A DNA stretch of 64,000 bases from Pleurotus djamor. Lineage: Eukaryota; Basidiomycota; Agaricomycetes; Agaricales; Pleurotaceae. This document shows, piece by piece, positions 1 to 9,763 of the stretch. The first letter of the stretch is position 1; each line of letters starts with the position of its first letter. The DNA is taken from NCBI GenBank assembly GCA_029747585.1, contig JAPEVF010000142.1, positions 27,812 to 91,811 on the forward strand, in the 5' to 3' direction. Position numbers and translations under genes: made by a program. The notes beneath the pieces are model-generated. The model made no database searches and was not told the DNA's origin. It saw nothing but the letters and a program-made list of their open reading frames with translations.

Positions 1-135
1 CTGAGGGCGCGGCGGTCAACTTGAATGGCGGCGGTAGATTTAGTACGACGCGTCGGAGTGCTTGGTCTCCAAGTAATATACTTTTTTTGATTTTTTTTTT
101 ACTCTTCTACATACAACTTCAACCTGCGTTTGAAC

Positions 136-1912
136 ATGGTATACTTCGACCGCGACCGCTGGCGTCAACGGCATGGGCACATATATCCAACAGATCCACC
201 GGAAGACATGTCCGCAGCACTTGAAGCATGCCTCATCATTCCTGCATCCCTGCAACGCCATATTCCCCCATCTGACACGCCCGTCGAAGAACTCATGACC
301 ATGCCATTTCCCAAACAGGAGACCGCGATTTCTCCATACGCAAGCTCGGCGTGGTTCTGTGATGGTCAACCAACCGGAGATATACGTCGCTTATTGCTGC
401 AAGACATACCGGTGCCATCAAAGGAAGTTCTGCGGCGCCTGGAGAACGAGTGCGGGACGGCATGGTTGAGCGGTGCAAACTCAATTACTGATCCAAGAAT
501 CAACGATGGACGTGATACATATCCCTTGTTTGCGCTTTCGCTGTGGGGGGAGCTTGAGCGGCTTGGTGATTTGCAAACGCGCTGGTGCCATGCACTGGAG
601 TGGTTGAGAAGTGCCGAACAGAAAGCCGAGCACTTCACCGCCATGCTAGTCGAGAGCACAACAACACAGGTGCTATCCCTAGGGTACCGCCTCCCACTGA
701 ACCATCTTCGGGGCTCAGTCACGACCAGCCTCTTGACAACTTTGTTCAGCAACGAATGGTTTTCAACGGACCACATGGACGTTGCGATGGATGAGCTAAA
801 CCTACGACTGCCTGAGGAAGGCCTTTGCCATATCTCTACCGCGCCGGTAGCATTCTCTAATGCTTTATTATCGTACGCACGGAACCGAAAAACGAAGTCA
901 CGGATACTCACTCGATATGAAGACAAAATTCGAAGCGGCTACCTGGAAAAGCTCTATTTTCCCATCAATGTCAATGGAAACCATTGGGCTGCTGGGTTCA
1001 TAGATGTCAAACGCAAGCTATTTGGATATGGTGAGTTACTAGCTTCCAGGACATGGAAAGTAAGCTTACCGAGGCATAGGGGATACAAGAGCGGATTTCG
1101 GCTCCAGACCTTCGAAGTCTTTCATGAACGCTGTAAAAACTTGGCTGGAGAGATTGCATTTAGGTCGATTCACGAACCAGGGTGACAGTCTCTCACATGG
1201 GGATCAGAGCGACTATTTTTCCTGCGGTATCGGTTGCATAAACACAGTAGCGCATGCGATCTTCGGTGATACTCTATGGTCCCAGGAGCGCAGCCTTCGC
1301 GAACGTCTTCTGTGGTTTCAGCGAATCTACAAACGTCTTGGCGTACATGAGTCAGACAGAGGCCAGAAACTCAACAAGAACACACTACGCACCACGTCAC
1401 AAGGAAATCCAACCGTTGACCCTCTTCAACTCGGCAACACTATCGAGTCGAATGGCGCGGACAGCCAGAACGATAGTGATGATGCCACTCCCGCCAGTTC
1501 GGAAGCCGATGATCTTTCAGGATACGCTCCGACCGATTGCGACACGCTTAGCAGCATGACCATGTCACTTCCTTGTCTGGAGTCGGATGGTGATCTGGAT
1601 GGTTTCGAAGAGGGAACCGAAGATCCATGTCTGCAGCGATTGGAGCTTTTGGAAGACACAGGCGGCCAGAATGATTCAGCACCCTGTGTTGACGTTGAGA
1701 GGACTGAAAATGATGGGGATGGCTGGGGACAATGGGACGAAACTATGAACACTGGGGGCGGCGATAGTGCGGACGAAGGAAGTAAGCTTGGTCAGCAAGA
1801 TCCAAATGCGGCGAAGTCGAAGAAAAACACCAGTCCAGTTCAAAGTTGCCGGAGTTGGCGGAGACGGCGTAGCCGCCCAGTTCGGAGACGTCACGCAATT
1901 GCGGGCGCGTAA
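136..1912 (+). CDS. Ulp1/C48 SUMO-protease-like N-terminal half of an interrupted transposon protein
   Basis: Two exons are visible, 136-1030 and from 1080, joined by a 49-nt intron (1031-1079, phase 1). Splicing restores the whole Ulp1-type active site: His in NGNHW, Asp in FGYGD, Gln in SHGDQSD and the nucleophilic Cys in YFSCG. Ulp1 proteases cleave SUMO or SUMO-like tags, and such domains are often carried by fungal and other eukaryotic DNA transposons. After the protease comes an acidic, Ser/Asp-rich linker of about 150 residues. At 1832 the frame runs into the Harbinger terminal repeat and stops at 1912, so the natural C-terminus is lost. The original protein continued in the 4937-9366 segment. 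The first ATG in frame is at 136, but an upstream exon beyond the window edge is possible. Confidence 0.7.
1832..1886 (+). repeat. Left terminal inverted repeat of the Harbinger element
   Basis: Begins AGTCCAGTTCAAAGTTGCCG and is the reverse complement of 4879-4933 with one mismatch (C at 1865 against T in the reversed right copy). The flanking ACC at 1829-1831 is the left copy of the target-site duplication. Confidence 0.92.
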
Positions 1913-1989
1913 TTACATAATGTCACGTCGACTGTACTTATTGCAATAAATTCATTCTGCTTCTACTCCATTCGCCGCCGCTCTCCAGT

Positions 1990-3302
1990 ATGCCGCCGCT
2001 ACATGATGAATATGTCCGAAATTATGCTCTCTTCATGGCTATACGGAATCTCCTTTCCTCCTCCCCCAATGACTACAACAGCCTTGTACAACAGCTGCAA
2101 CTTGACGCGGAAATACTTAACTCCTTGCGCAATGTTCGATACCTACGAGGACGTAACCCAGTCCTAAAAGTGGGGAATCTTTCTCTGGTCTGGGAATATG
2201 CAAAGGATAGCCAGAACTACCACCGATTTGTCCAGATGATGCGCGTTTCTCCCGAAGTCTTCGACGTTCTCCATGTCTTGATCCGAGATCATCCTGTCTT
2301 TCAAAGTAATTCAAATGTACCACAAGCTCCTGTGGAAGATCAGCTGGTGGTCACACTGTATCGATTAGGTCGATTTGGCAATGGGGCAAGCATCAAAGAT
2401 ATTGCACGGCAGGCTGGGATCTCCGAAGGAAGCGTATTGAACTATACCAAGCGCTGTTTTACTGCAATCAAAGCGCTTCAGTCCCTCTTTATTCGCAGGC
2501 TCACAGATGAAGAGAAGGAGCTTGAGAAGGAATGGGTAGAGCAGCAAATTGGTATGACTGGTAGTCACTGGAGAGATGGATGGCTGATGTATGATGGTAC
2601 GATTGTCGTCCTCTACGCGGAGCCTGGGTTAGATGGAAGTGCATATTATACGCGCAAAGGGAACTATGGTCTGAACGTTCAGGTGAGTCAAAATTTCTAC
2701 AAGTCCACACAATTACTGATCAACCGTAGATTGGAAACGCACCCACAAATCTACGAATCATTGATGTTTCGTATGGGATGACTGGATCTGCACATGATTC
2801 GGCTGCTTTTGCTCACACCGCCGCTGCAAAATACCCTGATTGGCTATTTGATGGTGAGGAATTTGCGTGGACCGACTCCGCCTATTCTGTCAACCTCCGC
2901 ACAATCCCTGTTCATAAAGAGCCAGCGTCATTTCAACCGAATAACGCACTCTTTGACTCTTATGTTTCTCGTATTCGTGTCCGCTCAGAGCACTGTATGG
3001 GTGCTCTCAAAGCACGCTTTCAATGTCTTCGGGGATTGCGTGTACGCATCAACAACAACGCTGACCATGTTGAAGCTGGTGATTGGATTGCAGTCTGCTG
3101 CATCATCCACAACCTTATCATTGACGTTGAGGGTTTGGACAAAACAGGAGCTTTTCTTGGACGCCATGGAGCACGAGAAGAGGTAGAGGATACAGGGGAA
3201 TTTCATCAGGTTGCATCAGACGAGCCAGGCAATGATAATAGCAAACGCCAACAACTGATTAATGAGCTTGTTGCCTTTAAAGCATCACAACAAGCAAGCT
3301 AA
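1990..3302 (+). CDS. PIF/Harbinger DDE transposase (HARBI1-like)
   Basis: Two exons (1990-2682 and 2730-3302) joined by a 47-nt phase-0 intron with GTGAGT and CCGTAG ends, giving about 421 residues. The DDE_Tnp_4-type catalytic acidic residues are visible: Asp in MYDGTIVVLY, Asp in FAWTDSAYSV after the intron, and Glu in RVRSEHCMGALKARF. The final CCIIHNLIIDVEG matches the conserved C-terminal 'C..HN' region of the family. A helix-turn-helix (GASIKDIARQAGISEGSVLNY) precedes the catalytic domain. The enzyme would cut and rejoin the element ends together with the Myb/SANT partner encoded on the opposite strand. The stop lies 35 bp from the end of that convergent gene. No frame damage is visible. 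Confidence 0.93.
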
Positions 3303-3337
3303 ACGGTGGTATATATTCAATCTAGCAAAATAGATAC

Positions 3338-4745
3338 TTAAAGAGAGTAATTATCCTCATCCTGATCAACCTTGGCCAGCAGTATGGTTGCTTCATCCTT
3401 TGAAATAAGTTCACGATCCAAGCGGGACATAATCTGGTCCCTACGCTTAGTAAAAATCTCCATGGCCTGCAGATTTATACGCTTAGACTCCAAGGTACGC
3501 TGGCTTTCCATATGTGTTCTAACCAAACTTATAAGTACAGAAAGTGGTGCGAAAAGAGAGGCGTACCGGGAAAGTTCCAAGAGTGATTCCTCGAAGGGAA
3601 CTCTACGAGGACGAGACTGGACTTGAGACTTGGCCTGTAGAACAGCTTTCTGACCAGCAGGAACAGCTGTTGGTGCCTGCGAAGAAGGCGCTCTAGGAGT
3701 AGTCAATACCGGGACATTTTCCTACTTGAGATTAGAAAACCAAAAATTGAAACAGCATGAAAGTACAAACCTTTTCCCCCAAACCAGGTGACGGCGGCCC
3801 AAGAGGTGCCAAACCTACATCAGGATTGTCGTCATTGAAGGGAGAGGCTGCACGAGGGGTAGATGGCCAGTCAAGTGGAGTCGAGGGGCGAGCATATTCA
3901 TGAAGCTCAGGATCAGCGGAAGGGGGCGGCTGATTGACCCGCTGAAAAAAAAACGGTTTCGGGGCCACCAGGCCCCAGTCCTGTGGTCACAGCAGGCGGT
4001 ACAACATTTGGGCGGGTAGCAAGAAGTGCGTGAAGACGGGGAAAGAAGGGGAAAGCCTTGACAATCTCCGCTGAACAAAGTAAGACAAAGCTTGTTACAA
4101 CATTTGGAAGAATAGACTTACCCCATAGATTCTTCCCTTCAGTTGGTGTATCGTTTGTTGGCCCGTCGGGGGGGATATAGAACTGAAGATGGGTCTGGAG
4201 TGGTTCCTGGGTCTGGGAAGACTCGTCATCCTCTCCAATTCCCCCACCAGTGACGCGAAGCTTGCTGGCATGTTCCTTGTACTTGTTGAGAAGCCTGGGA
4301 GAGGAACAAGAGATGAGAACTTGAATGAAAAAGGGAAATCCAAAAAGCACGCACCAGGTAACCTTTCCTTTGATGCGCTCGCCAATGACAGTCGCGCTAA
4401 TGGCATATAGCTCCGGAACGAGTTCCTTCCCCATTCGGCGGCAGGCGTGAATCTTGCCTTCGCCGTCGATGCGCTAAGAAAGCAGGCATGAGAGATCAAA
4501 AGCGGCCAAAAGAAGAATCATGAGAAACTTACCTCCTTTGACCGTTTTCCCACTACCACCCGGAAGTTCTCAGGTTTTTCGACGAGAGTAACGAGAGCCC
4601 AGATAAGGGCATCGTTATCGTTGGTCCATGGAATTTGAGGGACAACGATGGCTGCCTTTGCCGGCTTCTTGGAAGGTGGGGGTGAAATTGCTGTATCTTG
4701 TGTATTCTCAGCAGCGGATGCGGTGTTTTTGCGTTTTCGACCCAT
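3338..4745 (-). CDS. Myb/SANT-like DNA-binding partner protein of the Harbinger element
   Basis: Starts at 4745 (MGRKRKN). The first exon encodes a Myb/SANT-like trihelix segment (IPWTNDNDALIWALVTL...). Further exons continue it (RMGKELVPELYAISATVIGE, then NKYKEHASKLRVTGGGIGED and FYIPPDGPTNDTP), separated by short introns whose splice phases agree. The C-terminal exon (3338-3706) holds a predicted coiled helix rich in Arg/Glu/Leu (SLLELSRYASLFAPLSVLIS onward). In PIF/Harbinger elements a second gene of this type helps bring the transposase to the nucleus and the ends. Position inside the terminal repeats and convergence with the transposase support that role. The exact exon borders near 3713-3780 are uncertain. 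Confidence 0.8.
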
Positions 4746-4878
4746 TTAGGTGTTTTATAATGATTATAGATGGTATAGAATGTGTAAGGACAGTGGGGGA
4801 TGGTAGAAATAGGACGCGACGGCAATGGCGACGCGAAAGAGAGACTAGCGCTATGGATGTCACATACGGTCACAAATA

Positions 4879-4933
4879 TCCGAACTGGGCGGCTACGCCA
4901 TCTCCGCCAACTCCGGCAACTTTGAACTGGACT
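4879..4933 (-). repeat. Right terminal inverted repeat of the Harbinger element
   Basis: Reverse complement of 1832-1886 (54/55). It ends in CTGGACT and is followed by ACC (4934-4936), the right copy of the target duplication. A second ACC follows at 4937-4939, which is host codon sequence. Confidence 0.92.
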
Positions 4934-5030
4934 ACCACCTTGTTTTCGTTCTTCAAACCCATAATCAGGACCACATCGTCAATNAAAAAAACGTTCGCGT
5001 GGTGATCCTAGTGACTCAGACTCCTCAAAT

Positions 5031-8000
5031 ATGTCTGTCAAACCCTTCAAGAAAATCTCGCGCATACTTGCACCAACAGTGAGAGACTCGAGCCCACCTG
5101 CCACTACTGAGACCCACGATGCCTCCGACAACCCCCCCGACTCTCTATCGTATTCCAAATGGATGAAGAGAGTAAAGAAGGACGATCCAGATGCCATCTT
5201 TGATGAACAGGATCATTGTGTGGTCACCCACTCTGCCTGCACGACGAGGCTTAAAATGCAGAGTCCATGTAATCTTGCTCGGTGGAAGACACATCTTAAA
5301 CATTGTCCAGCCACTGCCTCTACCAACCTTGACGCCGTAAAGTGGGAGCGCTTCCGTACGACACTCATTGAGAACGATCCGGATGTTCAAACCTTTCCAG
5401 GCAATCCTCGTAAGGTGCGACATTCTGTTTGCGGTTCTGATGTCACGATGAAGTCACTGTATGATGCGGCGCGTTGGAACGAGCACCTCAAAAAATGTGC
5501 CAAGAACACCAAATTGAAACCCACGGCTCGCACCCACACTCTGTTCAGCATGCTCAAGAAGAAGACGGAGACCCCCACATCCCAGTCCCAGACTTGTAAC
5601 TTAAAGCAGGCTGCTCGGGATAAGTCTGCGGCAGCTAGTATGCCTTGTCCCGGACTTACTGAAGCAGACTCGGAACGTATACCCATCTATCTCAATCGTA
5701 CGGCTGCCCCGGGTGGCGGCGCGCGCTCAGTTACCGCCATTGCAAAGGAAATGTTCGATAAGCTGTTTTCGAAGCTGAGTGAGAAAAGGAAGAAAGCAGT
5801 CATCACAAAACAACAGAACGAACACCAATGGCGTAACGATCATCAAAATGAACGTGTTATATCCACTCAATGCAAGCATAACGTCGCCGCAAGTGGGTCT
5901 GAGCCCGAACGCCTCTTGCCTTGTTCCGCCTGTCGTCAACTATTATCCAAGAAAGTATTCAAGACAGCAATCCATGTACCCATGCCTCGAGATGAAGACT
6001 TCAAGTACCTCAACCTCCGATATCGACCAAAAATTCTAGGCGAAATTTATGCGCGGTCAATTGGCTTGAAGGAGATTATCATGTCTTCGGTGCGTTTCCA
6101 CAGAAAATGTAGTCTGATCAATGCCCTAAATGCCCGAACTCTAGGATCCCATCAATACACCTTGTATTCGCTTTGCCCAGGGTGTCCTTGCCGGAAAATA
6201 CACAGACTTCTCGGTTTTTACTGGGTTGGTAGAGGCCATGGTGATGAAGGTGGACCGAATTGAACGGGGAGTTGGGCTTCAGAACTTCGCATATGCGCCG
6301 GCATGGGATGAGTTTTGCCACATCATCAAGATTCATAGCCCAAAGGCATATCAAGCTATGCGCCAGCAATTGGCGGCTCGGAGCACTGATAGCTTCAGGT
6401 AATTCAATCCCGCCATCACACGCTCAACATCTAGTAACCCAAAACTCTACACTTAGAAAGAAAGAGGCACGACAACCCCGATTCCCCATGACTATATGCG
6501 ACCGAACATTTGATCGACTCAAGAAACAACTAGCAGCTTTAGAATATAACGGCCCAGTCAGTCTAAGCTGCGATGATTCAAAACTGCTTCCATCGCTCCG
6601 TTTATATTTTGACGGTGAAAAGCGCTGTCATTTTCTTGTTGGCGATGTTTCCGGACCGATCCAAGTTGCTGATCCCGATGATGTGCAAAAAGCGATGGAC
6701 GACGCCGTTGTTAACAAGGCTGAGAAGGTGCGCACCGTTGATCATGTCTCTCTTTCTCTTGGTTAATATTCACCTTTTGGTCTAGTTACGTCTGTGGTGT
6801 GTATCTATACCTCTTCCTAAAGTCACCCCCATTATACTGGCGTGCGTTGGGATACCAAACAACCTGAAAACCGATGAGCTCTACTTGTACCACAAGCAAG
6901 TCATAAATGGTCTCATTGATAGCGGCGTCAATGTAGTTTCTTACGCATGTGACGGCACAGAGGTGGAACGGTCCGTCCAGCACCAGTTTGTTGAGGAGTG
7001 TCGATCTCAACGTAATGGTGTCGCCGAATACAAAATCGGGGGTGGTGGCTCAGGCGTGCCACCCAAAACTATCACTGTTCCTATATTTCGCGGCCACCCG
7101 ATCGTCATGATACAGGACGCCAAACATGCTCTCAAAACCTTTCGAAACAACCTCTTCAGTGGAGCGCGCATGCTCACCCTTGGAAATTATTTTGCTGCCT
7201 ACCGTTTTATCTACGAAATTGCCTTTGCCCCGGGATCCCCACTCTATAACCGCGATGTCGTGAAGCTTGATCGTCAGGATGATAATGCGGCCGCACGGTT
7301 ATTCTCTGCTGCCACCCTTGCATTCATCGCTCAGAACTATCCAGACTACATTGGTGTTATTGTGTACCTCTTTGTCTTCGGCGAACTTGTTGACGCTTAT
7401 CAAAACCGATCAATACCACACCTCGAACGAATGAAGATGGCGCTCCGAGCACATTATTTCATTCGGCTATGGAAAATTTATCTCACCGAAACAAAGCTCA
7501 AGTATGCCCTACACCTGATATCTCGCGAGGCGCTCGATATTGCTGGTCTCATTGTGGATGGCATACTTGGACTTATCTTCGCCTATCGTGATCATGTAGG
7601 GGCCGGAATCCACCCTCTTCTCCCTTGGCTACATTCGACGGAGGCGTGCGAGCATACGTTTGGCGAGGCAAGAGCAATTGTCAAGGATTTCACTTTCTTG
7701 GATTTCGTTTACATGGTCCCAAAACTTGGTGTCAAAATGCGTCAGGCTGTCATGAATGCAAAAGTCTCCGGTGAGAAAGCAACTGCGAGCGGCTATTGTC
7801 ACACTTACTTCGACTCCGAAACATCTCATATCGGCACACTTTCCCTCTTCCCATCCGACGAGTGTATTCGGCAAGCTGCAGAAGTCGCTTCTCAAGATGC
7901 CGACATGTTATTTAGTATCCTCGGTGTTCGTCCATCTCAACTTCACGGCCTGTGCAAGGACTCCCAGACCGGTCCAGTTGAAGCACCGATTCTCCCCAGT

Positions 8001-9366
8001 ATTGGGAGTTGGTATGATGATGCCGGTGAAGAAGCCGACTCAGATGGCTCAGACGATGAAGATGGAGATCTACGAGTTGGCATGAAGGAGTTACAGGACC
8101 TTTTAGAAGCTGATGAAGCCGATAGCCCAACCTCTCGCAGTCGAAAAACGGATGACCAAATCATGTCGCTTGTCTGTTCAAACATCGCACTCAGTGTTAA
8201 TGACTTTATCTCTGTGTAAGCATCCCCACGGGTTCCATCATCTATCCGTCAACTTTGAAGTCTCGCTGATCCAAATGAATTATAATAGACAATCTATGCC
8301 TGCGCCTGATGAAGACACGCTTGAATCGATCGTCGGGGAAGAATTCGCTCAAATCCAATCAATCTACAACCTTCCCATGGCTTCAATCTCACCAGAGCTC
8401 TCAAAGCCCCTTGGACAAGGACCTCGGGCTCTATCAGCCGGGTTTGAGGACCTCATCTCTTATCGCCGTCGTCATCAAACTCAACACGCACTGAAAGCAA
8501 CCCGTGTGCGCCCTTATGCATCCACTTCCCCATCCTCAATATTATCTCCGTCACACCAATTGGTAAGGGAGTGTTATAAGCTTATGAAGGAGGAACAGGC
8601 TCGCGGGGCAACTAGCGGGCTTGCCCGTTCACTTCGAATTGAAGGAGCCAGTGCCGAAACGGCGTCGACCAGTGGCAATGCCGCAAATGCCGCCTTAGCT
8701 GCCTCAGCTATCACTCGCAAGGTATGCTACGACTTCGGACCGTAAATAACGAAACTGAAACCCTTCCCTTCCTAGAACATGACTCAAAGATGTGGGCTAT
8801 ACACAAAAGTTGGCCTCGTCAACCCACTCTTGCGCACCGTCAAGACTGCGCGTATTTCCGCTTCTCACCCGCTTAAACTTGGAGATTTCGGGTTCGTCTA
8901 TGTTGAAGACCACGGCAAGGTTATGCTTGGGCAAGGTGTGTCTATGAGTCAATCTTCGGGAACAACTCCGATGATAACTGTGTCCTCTTTAGTTGTGGTG
9001 ATGTACATCAAAGGTGGCGGGAAACACGGTCGACATGCGTCCCACACAGAAGCAAGCGAGGTCGCTGGGGTCTCACGGTTGGGTTTTCGCGTTTACGAGC
9101 ATTTCGCCGGACAGCACTTCAGCACCATAACCGACATCACTTCGCGCTTCCTAACCCAACATTATCTATTTCTCCCATCACTCACCTTTCTCTGTCGGCT
9201 CACCAACCCACCTCAAGAGGCGCAGACACATGGTAGAGTGGAGATCTCGGCGGAAGATTGGGAGGTCTACCAGGAACTGCACGCGTCCGAAGCAAAATTG
9301 AGAAAGGTAATGGAATTGTCAAGGAAAAGGAAAAACAATGCGTGTACAGGCGAGGATGATGATTAA
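5031..9366 (+). CDS. BED-like zinc-finger and P-element/THAP9-like transposase (C-terminal half of the outer transposon protein)
   Basis: Exons 5031-6089, 6145-6398, 6457-6727, 6786-8215, 8289-8721, 8776-8935 and 8993-9366 join in frame. Two repeated units with spaced Cys/His and a shared ARWxxHLKxC ending look like BED-type fingers. A Cys cluster (PCSACRQLL) follows. The catalytic part has Asp in SLSCDDSKLL, Asp in YACDGTEVERS, an insertion-domain signature DAKHALKTFRNNL and Glu in STEACEHTFGEAR. This order recalls the DxxHxxKxxRN and ExxFG motifs of P-element/THAP9 transposases, but the assignment is inference from motifs. With the n at 4984 removed, the frame extends upstream to 4937 and, across the Harbinger insertion, into the Ulp1 half. 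A Ser/Asp-rich acidic stretch lies near residues encoded at 8020-8090. Confidence 0.75.
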
Positions 9367-9410
9367 CTACCTAGCCCGAGGCATTTTGTGCCGTTTGAAG
9401 GCCTCAATCG

Positions 9411-9637
9411 CTGAAATGGACATTTTTTATACTATCTAGAGGCCTGAGGCGCGAAATCAGACANTTTTTGGTGTTATTAGAGGCCTGATCCGCGAAATCA
9501 GACATTTTTGGAGGCCCGAAGGGCCTCCTCCGAAAATCAGACATTTCCCCTCAATCTGGCGGCAGGCCTACACAAAAACAGACATTTTGGCCGAAATGCC
9601 TTCAGACAAATTCTGGGATCTGACATCAGGCATTTTC
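9411..9637. repeat. Cluster of about six copies of a short CGAAATCAGACATTTT-like motif
   Basis: Related copies start near 9411, 9451, 9492, 9530, 9571 and 9620, spaced about 40 bp apart. Some are preceded by AGAGGCCTGA. Such arrays are typical of subterminal transposase-binding sites at the ends of large DNA transposons. They lie just after the stop of the outer element's gene and about 125 bp before the next host gene. One copy contains an n (9464). Confidence 0.6.
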
Positions 9638-9763
9638 TACCATTGTCCGGGGTCCTGACCGAGCCTCCCTGGCCATTGAAGGAACGAATTGATAACCTCG
9701 TGGCCATAACGTCATCGTTCCAGCTATATAGGCGCCGGTGAGCCTCGTCGCGTCCGCGCCCTG

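Larger units (their letters stand above)
1832..4933. mobile_element. Complete PIF/Harbinger DNA transposon
   Basis: A 3,102-bp element with 55-bp terminal inverted repeats (1832-1886 and 4879-4933) that match at 54 of 55 positions. It is flanked by a direct ACC duplication (1829-1831 and 4934-4936). The 3-bp target duplication fits the PIF/Harbinger superfamily, although its usual target is TWA. It carries the family's two typical genes, convergently arranged: a DDE transposase on plus (1990-3302) and a Myb/SANT-like protein on minus (3338-4745). Both coding regions look intact, and with the near-perfect repeats this suggests a recent, possibly active insertion. It landed inside the coding linker of another transposon. 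Confidence 0.9.
1..9650 (+). mobile_element. Large Ulp1-protease/transposase DNA transposon, split by a nested Harbinger element
   Basis: The stretch reads as one transposon gene on the plus strand, interrupted at 1832-4933 by a second transposon. The left part encodes a C48 (Ulp1-like) cysteine protease domain. The right part encodes two BED-like zinc-finger units and a transposase with P-element/THAP9-like motifs. If the insert and one copy of its ACC duplication are removed, the reading frame passes from the acidic linker (ending about 1831) straight into codons from 4937. Deleting the n at 4984 then carries it on into the zinc-finger region. The left end lies outside the window. The right end is placed near 9640-9650 from a cluster of short subterminal repeats. 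I saw no terminal inverted repeat pair for this outer element, so both limits are approximate. Confidence 0.65.

Noticed and set aside
1124..1912. Separate gene starting at ATG 1124
   Set aside because: It is exon 2 of the Ulp1-like gene; splicing 1031-1079 joins it in frame and completes the active site.
4628..5005. Plus-strand ORF across the right Harbinger end
   Set aside because: It runs antisense to the Myb/SANT gene and only its last codons, after 4937, are genuine coding sequence of the outer element.
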